Positions 1-5,637 of a DNA stretch of 7,673 nt are shown one piece after another. Source of the stretch: Micavibrio sp. UBA2020. GTDB taxonomy: Bacteria > Pseudomonadota > Alphaproteobacteria > Micavibrionales > UBA2020. Location of the stretch: assembly GCA_002334985.1 (NCBI GenBank), contig DDBY01000125.1, positions 1 through 7,673 of the forward strand, given 5' to 3'. The translations under genes were made by a program, and so were the position numbers. The notes beneath the pieces were generated by a model. The model had not been told where the DNA came from, did no database searches, and saw only the letters and a list, made by a program, of their open reading frames with translations. Numbering within the stretch: position 1 is the first letter of the stretch; each line of letters starts with the position of its first letter.

Positions 1-263
1 TAAAACAGCTGGTAGGAATAGGCGAAATGCGGGTAATTGACGGCGAAAGACGCATAATACGCCCACCACGGCACGCGGCCGCCGATATTGACCTTGAATA
101 CGTCGATGGCCAGCCACATTGCGCCAAGCCCCACGAAAGACAAACCGCCAAGCAGCCAGAAATCCAGCCACGGATGCACCAGCGCGCGTGCAGGTTTTTT
201 TGCAGGTGTCGGCACTTTGCCCGCAGCCGCGTCCTGCATGTTCACGCGCATTACGACGTCCAT
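1..263 (-). CDS. Partial polytopic membrane protein, third gene of ABC operon (5' part only)
   Basis: Only the first 87 residues are in the window; the gene continues past the left edge. A short basic N-terminus (AKKPARALVHPW, about residues 21 to 32) precedes a first membrane segment at about 33 to 53 and the start of a second from about 66, which carries the motif NYPHF at 76 to 80. The start at 263 is chosen because an AAGGGAG ribosome binding site sits 10 bases upstream. An in-frame ATG at 251 forms TAATG with the permease stop but is too far from that site. The gene overlaps the permease by 13 bases, so it is almost certainly co-translated with the ABC transporter. I do not recognise the family. 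A role as an extra membrane subunit or as a processing partner of the exporter is inferred from context only. Confidence 0.8.
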   Translation of the reverse strand, partial: MDVVMRVNMQDAAAGKVPTPAKKPARALVHPWLDFWLLGGLSFVGLGAMWLAIDVFKVNIGGRVPWWAYYASFAVNYPHFAYSYQLF

Positions 264-1855
264 GTGACATCTTCTCCCTTGGTGCTTTTCTCGGTAAACA
301 GCACTTGCGGGGCATCTGCGTCTGCTGCTGCGCCTTCATCGCCGCCACGGCTACGCAGCACCAGATAACAAATAGCAATAAACACCATCTGCGCAACCAC
401 AGGTAAAAATGCGATAGCCGCGCCCGGAAACGGGTTCGGGTAATACCAGCCGAAATACATCAGCGGGTGAAACGCCGTCCCCTCACCCTGAAGAATCGCG
501 AAAAAACGCATCGGATTTATTTGCAGCCCCTTGAGCGCGATAGAAAGATGCACAGCGGGCAAAAGGAAATAGACCAGCACATAATAAACGCTGCGCTCGA
601 ACTTCTGACTGTGACCGGAAGACAGGGCGGAGATAACATGCATGGCAAGCCCGTCACGCAGCGCGAAGAGCATCAGGGAGGCGGCAAGAGAAATAAAAAT
701 CTCCGGCTTCACCAAAAAGCCGAACGGCCCCTGCACGGGCTGGCGCACGACGTACAGTACAAAGAAAAAAGCCGCCAGCACGATGACAAAAGACGCCATC
801 CATTGCGGCATATTTTCAAAAACCTTGCGCCAGCGCCGCGCCCTGAAGGCCTCCGCCATGCGGCCATAACGGCGTAAATCACCCGCCTGCGCCAGCATGG
901 CGTAATAGGTCGCGCCGAGCGAGAGGGAAAACACATAAAACGGGAAGGCGTAAGAGCGGGCAAATTCGAAAATCGAATTACGCGCGACCATGCCGCTGTC
1001 AAAGGCAATGCCGCCCGCAAAAAGCGATATCGCCGCCACAGCCAGAAACCAGCAAAGCGGCGTGAGCGAATACATCATTTCCGCACGCGCCAGACGGTAA
1101 ATGCCCACAAAAACCCAGAGGGTGAAAAACAGCGCACCAAAGCCGATAAACATTTCCATCGGCATTTCGAAATTGAACCACTCCACCGTGCGGCGGGAGC
1201 CGTAAATATGCCCGTTTTCAAGCATGCGCGCGCCCGCACGGCGAATAAGAAACCAGCTGATGCCAAAGCCGGCCAGAAAGGCGATAACAATGCGCGGCCG
1301 GCGGTGGCGCGGGTCGGCCTCTACCTTGCCGACCATACCGTCGAGCGATGCGAGGAAGGCCGTTGCATGCGCAAGAATCCCCCCCATAATCATAAAAAAC
1401 ACGAAATACAGACTGGCATAGGGCGTGACCAGACGCGCTGTGCTGGGCGATGTTTCGACAGGGCCGTAAAACGCGCGCACGCCAATATGGTGCAGCACCA
1501 GCGCGGCCAGCATGGTCAGGATACCCGCATACCAGACATAGGATGTCGCGCCAAAAACCTTGCCGAACACAAGCGACGCCGTACCCTGCGGGGTCATACG
1601 CTGCATGTCCCATGTATTGGTGGAAACCTCTTCGCGCATGGTATTGGCGGCTTCGTGGTTGCCCCAGATACCCACCAAAATGAAATAAACCCATATCAGG
1701 CGGCTGGAGGTCACCAGCGCCCAGTTTTCGTTGTAAATCATATAGTGGCTGTAGATGATGCACATCAGCGCGACCGGTATCAAAAGCACGCGCAGCCATG
1801 AAAAACGCAGCCATATCTGGCGCTGCAGTTCGGGGCTCAGGAAATAGCGGTTCAT
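251..1855 (-). CDS. ABC-2-like transporter permease, about 12 TM segments
   Basis: Predicted integral membrane subunit of an ABC transporter; substrate unknown. The 534-residue product has about 12 hydrophobic segments (roughly 19-40, 51-66, 104-124, 145-172, 187-206, 234-254, 263-284, 299-322, 350-371, 384-401, 422-444, 479-500). After the second segment comes an acidic and amphipathic stretch, EEVSTNTWDMQRM (75 to 87), then FGKVFGA. This resembles the E-rich coupling-helix region that precedes the conserved GK motif in ABC-2 permeases. The C-terminus (about 503 to 534) is polar and probably cytoplasmic. At 534 residues it is about twice the size of a minimal ABC-2 permease, so it could act as a single-chain dimer equivalent; that is inference. 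It overlaps the ATPase gene by four bases (ATGA), and the last ATPase codons supply its G-rich ribosome binding site. The coupling to the ATPase is strong support for the call. Confidence 0.8.
   Translation of the reverse strand: MNRYFLSPELQRQIWLRFSWLRVLLIPVALMCIIYSHYMIYNENWALVTSSRLIWVYFILVGIWGNHEAANTMREEVSTNTWDMQRMTPQGTASLVFGKVFGATSYVWYAGILTMLAALVLHHIGVRAFYGPVETSPSTARLVTPYASLYFVFFMIMGGILAHATAFLASLDGMVGKVEADPRHRRPRIVIAFLAGFGISWFLIRRAGARMLENGHIYGSRRTVEWFNFEMPMEMFIGFGALFFTLWVFVGIYRLARAEMMYSLTPLCWFLAVAAISLFAGGIAFDSGMVARNSIFEFARSYAFPFYVFSLSLGATYYAMLAQAGDLRRYGRMAEAFRARRWRKVFENMPQWMASFVIVLAAFFFVLYVVRQPVQGPFGFLVKPEIFISLAASLMLFALRDGLAMHVISALSSGHSQKFERSVYYVLVYFLLPAVHLSIALKGLQINPMRFFAILQGEGTAFHPLMYFGWYYPNPFPGAAIAFLPVVAQMVFIAICYLVLRSRGGDEGAAADADAPQVLFTEKSTKGEDVTWTS
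274..280 (-). promoter_or_regulatory. Ribosome binding site AAGGGAG deciding the start of the left-edge gene
   Basis: On the minus strand AAGGGAG lies 10 bases before the ATG at 263 and 22 bases before the alternative in-frame ATG at 251, so it favours the upstream start. It is embedded in the last codons of the permease gene. Confidence 0.6.
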
Positions 1856-2811
1856 GCCTCACCCCCTTCTTTGCGGGGGCTTTTGGCAGCGGGCTCTTTT
1901 TCGGTCACACGCATATAGGCATCCTGCAGCGAATGCGCCGCTGCGCTGAAGTTATAAACAGGCAGCCCGAGACCTGCGAGCGCGGCCAGCAGCGCGCGCT
2001 GCGCCGCATCGTCCCCTTCGAAACGGCAAAGGGCGACATCGCCGTCTATACTTTCGACTGAAAGCCCCTTCTGCGCGCCCAAAGCCTCCGCATGCGCAGC
2101 CGCGCCGCCCTGCAGGGAAATGCGCAGGTGACGCACCGTGCGCGCTTCGTGGTCGCTGAGCAGCACATGTTCCGCCACACGGCCGGCGCGGATAATCAGC
2201 ATGTCGGTACAGTAATCTTCCAGCTCGTTGAGGATATGCGATGACACAATCAGCGTTTTACCGCGCGCGCGCAAATCGCGCACAAGACGCGAAAGCTGAA
2301 TGCGCGCTTCGGGGTCCATGCCTGATGCGGGCTCATCCAGAATAACAATCGCAGGGTCATGCACCAATGCAAGCCCGATGCCAAGCCGCTGGCGATAGCC
2401 GCGCGACAGCACGCCCGCCTTGCGGTCGAGCATGTTATCTATCATCACGTCTTTTGCGATTCTTTCGACATGCGCCGCGACGTTCTTGACACTTACCTGC
2501 TGCGACCAGCTCATATACGTCAGGCACTGGCGCACGGTCAGGTCGTTGAACAGGCCGAAGAAATCCGACAGATAGCCGATTTGGCGGTGCACTGCGCGGG
2601 GGTTTTCGGTGACATCGATGCCGCCCACGGTGATATCGCCGCTGTGCGGACGGTCCAGCGCGACAAGGCAGCGCAAAAGCGTTGTTTTACCCGCGCCGTT
2701 CGGCCCCACCAGCGCAGTGGCGCTGCCGGCCTTGATGGTAAAGCTGACGTTATGCAGTACGCGCTTGCCCGGATAGTCGAAGTTAAGATTTTTGACTTCG
2801 ATCATATTCAT
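1852..2811 (-). CDS. ABC transporter ATP-binding protein
   Basis: Cytoplasmic ATPase that powers the adjacent permease. All nucleotide-binding motifs are intact: Walker A GPNGAGKTT (36 to 44), Q-loop Gln77 in HRQIGY, signature LSRGYRQRLGIG (135 to 146), Walker B AIVILDE (154 to 160, catalytic Glu160), D-loop SGMD (163 to 166) and switch His192 in SSHIL. The order and the YRQRLG form of the signature fit the drug, lipid or polysaccharide exporter (ABC-2/DrrA-like) type. Residues from about 225 to 300 form a C-terminal extension typical of that group, and the tail is charged (KEPAAKSPRKEGGEA). The start at 2811 has AGGGG 10 bases upstream; a second ATG two codons later is spaced too far. It is the first gene of the operon. 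Substrate cannot be told from sequence. Confidence 0.95.
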   Translation of the reverse strand: MNMIEVKNLNFDYPGKRVLHNVSFTIKAGSATALVGPNGAGKTTLLRCLVALDRPHSGDITVGGIDVTENPRAVHRQIGYLSDFFGLFNDLTVRQCLTYMSWSQQVSVKNVAAHVERIAKDVMIDNMLDRKAGVLSRGYRQRLGIGLALVHDPAIVILDEPASGMDPEARIQLSRLVRDLRARGKTLIVSSHILNELEDYCTDMLIIRAGRVAEHVLLSDHEARTVRHLRISLQGGAAAHAEALGAQKGLSVESIDGDVALCRFEGDDAAQRALLAALAGLGLPVYNFSAAAHSLQDAYMRVTEKEPAAKSPRKEGGEA

Positions 2812-2981
2812 GTATGCAAATCCCCTTTTCCCGCCTGCAAGCCTAGCACGCCGCGCCCATGCCGCGCACCGTCAAACTGCCGCCCGCCCGATTTGGGGCA
2901 TTTTATCGAAATAAAGATTTTTGACCTTTTTTCCATGGGGCACCGCTATAATCTTAATGGCATTTTTTATCGGGAGTTTTC
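2812..2981. other. Divergent intergenic region between ABC operon and porin
   Basis: This 170-base gap separates the minus-strand ABC operon from the plus-strand porin. It holds a TTGACC/TATAAT pair reading toward the porin. It also holds a minus-strand TTGACG (2870 to 2875), but I see no -10 at the right distance from it for the ABC operon. A 20-base segment at 2906 to 2925 matches 2777 to 2796 at 18 of 20 positions. A 42-codon minus-strand frame (2936 to 2808) runs through it and ends in an ATGA overlap with the ATPase start, but it has no ribosome binding site. Confidence 0.7.
2921..2952 (+). promoter_or_regulatory. Putative sigma70-type promoter of the porin gene
   Basis: TTGACC (2921 to 2926) and a perfect TATAAT (2947 to 2952) precede the porin start by about 30 bases. 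The spacer is 20 bases, longer than the usual 16 to 18, so the promoter may be weak or need an activator. A GGGAG ribosome binding site (2972 to 2976) follows, five bases before the ATG. Confidence 0.5.
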
Positions 2982-3766
2982 ATGTACCGTACAAATTCGT
3001 TTTTGACCGCCGCCGCCTTTTCCGCCCTTTTGCTTTGCACGCATCCCCTTTACGCTGAAGAAGCTGCCGCCGCCGAAGACGCTGCGCAAGAATCCGACGA
3101 TGCGGAAAGCGCCGGACCCTGGACGCTTTCCGGTTCGGCTACGCTGGCCAGCGAATATATGACGCGCGGCTTTTCCGATTCAGACAGCAAACCCGCCTGC
3201 AAGGCAGCGTCGCGCTTGAGCATGAAAGCGGCTGGGCAGCCGAAATCTGGGCATCGAACGTCGATTACAACGACAGCTGGGAAGCAAAGGTCGAGGTAGA
3301 TTTTTATCTGACCTATACCTTCGGCCTTGGCCCTGGCGATATGACGCTGGGCGGCGGCTATTACTGGTATCCGGGCGCGCGCCGCGCCTTCGACTATGAC
3401 CACTACGAATTTTTTGCAAGCTATGAAAGCACGCTGCCGGACGACGTCGCCACACTGGGCGCCGAAATCTATTATTCGCCGGACTTTTTCGCTGATTCCG
3501 GCACGGGTATCTATGTCACAGCCACGGCGGACGTGCCCTTGCCGGTGGTGGACGGGCTGAGCCTTGTCGGCCATGTCGGGCATCAGTGGGTTGAAGAAAA
3601 CGACCGTTTCGGCGTGCCGGATTATCTGGATTACTCCCTCGGCTTCGCCTATAGCTTCGAGCCGTTCACCGTCGATGTGCGCTTTTACGATACCAATGTT
3701 TCAGAAAAACGTTGCGACAACCTGTGCGACGCCCGCGTAGCCGGCAGCATCACATGGGAATGGTAA
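2982..3766 (+). pseudogene. TorF/Gcw_chp-family putative outer-membrane porin, frameshifted
   Basis: Predicted secreted beta-barrel protein of the family named TorF putative porin (TIGR02001/Gcw_chp), placed in the outer membrane. Residues 1 to 25 form a signal peptide ending LYA before an acidic Ala/Glu-rich linker (26 to 45). The barrel begins at WTLSGSATLASEYMTRGFS, the family's typical opening. After SDSKPA (codon 72) the frame goes wrong: reading from 3197 in the -1 frame gives LQGSVALEHESGWAAEIW and continues with family features such as YYWYPGA, YSPDFF and LVGHVGHQWVE, ending SITWEW with a terminal aromatic residue as in other outer-membrane barrels. Restoring one C (gcctgc to gccctgc) would give a single protein of 261 residues, normal for the family. 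The original frame stops at 3297 to 3299. No slippery heptamer is visible, so this is either a true inactivating deletion or a sequencing or assembly error. Conservation downstream of the break suggests it is recent or artefactual. Confidence 0.85.
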
Positions 3767-3776
3767 GCTTTTAAAA

Positions 3777-4274
3777 TCAGATACGTCCGCGGATGATGCC
3801 GTCGGTGCCGAATTGTCGCAGCATCAAGTCCAGCGCGGCCAGATGAAACTGCCGCCCGCCCGACGACATGCAATAATCCGCCAGCACCACGGGGCGGATT
3901 TCCGCATCCCATAGCGCAAAAACCGCCGCCATGACGCAGGCATCGGTATCCACGCCGCAAATGCCAATGGTGCCAAACCCGCGCAGAACCTCAATCAAGG
4001 TATCGGGCGGGCGGTAGCCGTAATGCTCAAACACCGGCGCGCCGTCGATATAAACATCGGGCACGATATCGACCTGCCCCGATGTCATGAATTCGTGCCA
4101 GTCCAGATGCCGCGCGAACAGGCTGCCGGGATAGTTGCGATAGCGCAGGTAAAACAGCTTGTCCTGCGGCCATGCCTTGACCAAATCGGCAATCGGGGCG
4201 ACGACGGATTCCGCCCCGTTCTTCATAAAGCCTTGTTGTATATCGATAATAAGCAGTGCATCTGGTTTTATCAT
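3777..4274 (-). CDS. Isochorismatase-like cysteine hydrolase
   Basis: Cytoplasmic hydrolase of the isochorismatase-like fold; members cleave amides or enol ethers such as nicotinamide or isochorismate, and this one's substrate is unknown. At 165 residues it is at the short end for the fold. The catalytic Asp11 is in LLIIDIQQGF and the nucleophile Cys113 is in ICGVDTDACVMAAVFALWD. The motif after it, VVLADYCMSS (129 to 138), is also typical. The usual catalytic lysine, expected around VFEHYGYRPP (81 to 90), is not visible: Glu83 or His84 takes its place. The gene is convergent with the porin, ending 10 bases from its stop, and divergent from the 142-residue gene. No strong ribosome binding site is seen before the ATG (only AGGCGC), and a possible promoter would place the transcript start at the ATG itself. 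Confidence 0.85.
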   Translation of the reverse strand: MIKPDALLIIDIQQGFMKNGAESVVAPIADLVKAWPQDKLFYLRYRNYPGSLFARHLDWHEFMTSGQVDIVPDVYIDGAPVFEHYGYRPPDTLIEVLRGFGTIGICGVDTDACVMAAVFALWDAEIRPVVLADYCMSSGGRQFHLAALDLMLRQFGTDGIIRGRI

Positions 4275-4280
4275 GCGCCT

Positions 4281-4310
4281 ATGCTAGACTGGCTGTGGCC
4301 TTGGCGGCAA
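4281..4310 (-). promoter_or_regulatory. Weak candidate promoter for the isochorismatase-like gene
   Basis: On the minus strand TTGCCG (4305 to 4310) and TAGCAT (4281 to 4286) are separated by 18 bases. The expected transcript start falls on or next to the ATG at 4274, implying a leaderless message, which would agree with the absence of a clear ribosome binding site. The matches to consensus are only partial. Confidence 0.3.
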
Positions 4311-4313
4311 TCA

Positions 4314-4345
4314 TTAAGATGGCGTTAAGGTTTTTGACATATAAT
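4314..4345 (+). promoter_or_regulatory. CtrA-type box plus -10 element upstream of the 142-residue gene
   Basis: TTAA (4314 to 4317), seven bases, TTAA (4325 to 4328) matches the alphaproteobacterial CtrA consensus TTAA-N7-TTAA exactly. A perfect TATAAT lies 11 bases further on (4340 to 4345), which puts the box over the -35 region, the arrangement seen in CtrA-activated promoters. The expected transcript start is near 4352, giving a leader of about 30 bases before the ATG at 4382. A TTGACA also occurs at 4334 to 4339, but it abuts the TATAAT and has no good -10 downstream, so it is probably not used. Regulation by CtrA is inferred from the motif only. Confidence 0.5.
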
Positions 4346-4381
4346 CGGAATCACTCAGACACAGGCATCAGGCAGGTCAGC

Positions 4382-4810
4382 ATGTCCAAATTTTTGTCGA
4401 ATTACGGTCAAGGCGAAGAGCGCGCCGCCAAAGCGGAAGCCGGCTTTCGCAGTTACTATCAGGAACTGCTCGACAACCGCGGGCCTGAAAAGCCGAACCC
4501 GAATGCAGGCTATGTGAATGCCGCATCGCCGCTGGCCGCGAAAATCGCAACCGCGCTGCATCAGGCCGGCGCACGCAATGACGGCAATACATCCATCACC
4601 GAAACGGCGAATGTTATTGCAGGCGCCATCGGCGACAAGAAAAGCTTTTCCGAGAAGGCCCAGTTCATCCAGATGATGATTGGCCCGCACCTTAAAGACG
4701 CCGGCAGCTTCATGCCCGCAGACCCGCAGAAAGTACAGGCCGCTGTCGGCTCCGTGCTCAATGTCGTCTCGCCCCCGCCGTCAAAACCGAAATCGCCGGG
4801 GATGCTCTAA
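4382..4810 (+). CDS. Hypothetical soluble protein, 142 residues
   Basis: I do not recognise a family. The product has no signal peptide or membrane segment. It looks mostly helical, with a charged N-terminus (GQGEERAAKAEAGFRSYYQE), a polar Asn/Pro-rich stretch (about 34 to 46), a central helical region to about residue 115, and a Pro/Ser/Lys tail (PPPSKPKSPGML). The ATG at 4382 is preferred over an upstream GTG at 4256: AGGT lies just before it, the promoter at 4340 to 4345 is downstream of the GTG, and the GTG would start inside the divergent hydrolase gene. It is transcribed alone, from a CtrA-type promoter into a strong terminator 13 bases past its stop. If CtrA control is real, a role in the cell cycle, motility or envelope is possible, but nothing in the protein itself shows this. 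Confidence 0.75.
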   Translation: MSKFLSNYGQGEERAAKAEAGFRSYYQELLDNRGPEKPNPNAGYVNAASPLAAKIATALHQAGARNDGNTSITETANVIAGAIGDKKSFSEKAQFIQMMIGPHLKDAGSFMPADPQKVQAAVGSVLNVVSPPPSKPKSPGML

Positions 4811-4822
4811 TCATCCCAGCTT

Positions 4823-4862
4823 CAATAAAAAACGCCGGTATCAAGACCGGCGTTTTTTATTG
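4823..4862 (+). terminator. Strong intrinsic terminator after the 142-residue gene
   Basis: A perfect 17-base inverted repeat (4823 to 4839 with 4846 to 4862) has a six-base loop, ATCAAG. The GC-rich core ACGCCGGT is flanked by six A on the left and six T on the right. The symmetrical A and T runs mean it could work in both directions, but on the minus strand no gene ends here. Confidence 0.9.
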
Positions 4863-4941
4863 CGCAGATGGGCGACTGCCTTATGTCAAGCGGGTATTTA
4901 GCGCATAGACGCAGGCGGCATCGGCTTTTACAATCAGCTGC

Positions 4942-5637
4942 ATGAAAAGTCCCGCCCCGCCAGAAGCAAACGCCAACGCGCCGCGCAAGCGCCTGCGCAC
5001 CCGCGCCTTTGAAACGGGGGTCGGCATTGCCGGGTTCAGCGGCGTGCTGCGCGCCTGGCGGGCGGAGGGCAACCGGCTCAAAAACGTTGCCGCCAGCCTT
5101 GGCAAAAAAATGGCCGATATGGCGGCGGGCACGCTGGTTTCCATGAGCTTCCGCCTGATTGCCGTCACCTGGGTTGCGGGGATTATCGGGGGCGTCTCGA
5201 CGCTGGGCATGGTCGGGCTTCTGGCTGCGGCCACAGGGGCGGCCAGCGCGTCTTACAACTACATCAAAAATTTTGCCGGAGAAAAACTCCGCACCCCGAA
5301 AGCTGCACGCAAGGATGTCAAATTTTTTGATAAAAACCGCCTGAAAAAATCCGGCGTGGCTTTTGCCGCCGGCTTTGCCAGCGGCGGCGTCGGCCTTTGG
5401 CTGGCGCGTACGGAAATTGTGCAAAGCGCGCTGGGCTGGCTGCGCGGCACGCTCTGGCCGCCTAAAGAAATAACGGCTGCGCCAGCGCCGCGCGCGGCAT
5501 TGCCCGCTGCAGAGGCGGCGCAAGCCCAAGCACCCCTGCGCCCGTCATTCGCGGCGGCGCTGCATCCGGCGCCCGCTGCGGATAGCGCGCCCACTATTCA
5601 ATATCCAGCGTTTCACGCGCAGGCGCTGCGGACATAG
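4942..5637 (+). CDS. Hypothetical membrane protein with Ala/Pro-rich tail
   Basis: No family recognised. The 231-residue product has a basic, proline-containing N-terminus (PRKRLRTR, 14 to 21). A long Gly/Ala-rich hydrophobic block at about 63 to 103 could be a two-helix hairpin. A basic loop (KAARKDVKFFDKNRLKK, 120 to 136) follows, then a second hydrophobic stretch at about 137 to 155. Residues 178 to 215 are Ala/Pro low complexity. It looks like an inner-membrane protein with cytoplasmic basic segments. The ATG at 4942 lacks a clear ribosome binding site, and a later in-frame ATG at 5110 has none either, so the start is uncertain. Its 3' end overlaps the opposing gene by 44 bases. No promoter of good quality is visible between the terminator and the start. 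Confidence 0.65.
   Translation: MKSPAPPEANANAPRKRLRTRAFETGVGIAGFSGVLRAWRAEGNRLKNVAASLGKKMADMAAGTLVSMSFRLIAVTWVAGIIGGVSTLGMVGLLAAATGAASASYNYIKNFAGEKLRTPKAARKDVKFFDKNRLKKSGVAFAAGFASGGVGLWLARTEIVQSALGWLRGTLWPPKEITAAPAPRAALPAAEAAQAQAPLRPSFAAALHPAPAADSAPTIQYPAFHAQALRT

Noticed and set aside
1218..1862. Minus-strand frame overlapping the permease in another phase
   Set aside because: The permease frame has the ATGA coupling to the ATPase, a ribosome binding site and 12 consistent membrane segments; the alternative has none of these.
2359..3006. Plus-strand open frame opposite the ATPase gene
   Set aside because: It is antisense to the clear Walker A, signature and Walker B coding region and overlaps the porin start in another frame. 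Its protein is His, Arg and Ala rich without any motif.
3190..3205. Programmed -1 frameshift in the porin
   Set aside because: The bases around the shift (ACCCGCCTGC) do not form an X-XXY-YYZ slippery heptamer, and there is no obvious stem-loop just downstream. A deletion or sequencing error explains it more simply.
3767..3776. Terminator between the convergent porin and hydrolase genes
   Set aside because: The ten-base gap and its surroundings contain only AAGCTT and an AT-rich stretch, with no GC-rich stem.
4334..4345. TTGACA at 4334 to 4339 as the -35 of a standard promoter
   Set aside because: It directly abuts the TATAAT, and nothing like a -10 lies 16 to 18 bases downstream. The TTAA-N7-TTAA box with TATAAT is a better reading.
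4822..5529. Long minus-strand open frame opposite the 4942 to 5637 gene
   Set aside because: Its translation is rich in Arg, Ala and Gly with no domain pattern, whereas the plus-strand frame has coherent membrane segments. It also starts without a ribosome binding site and runs into the terminator hairpin.
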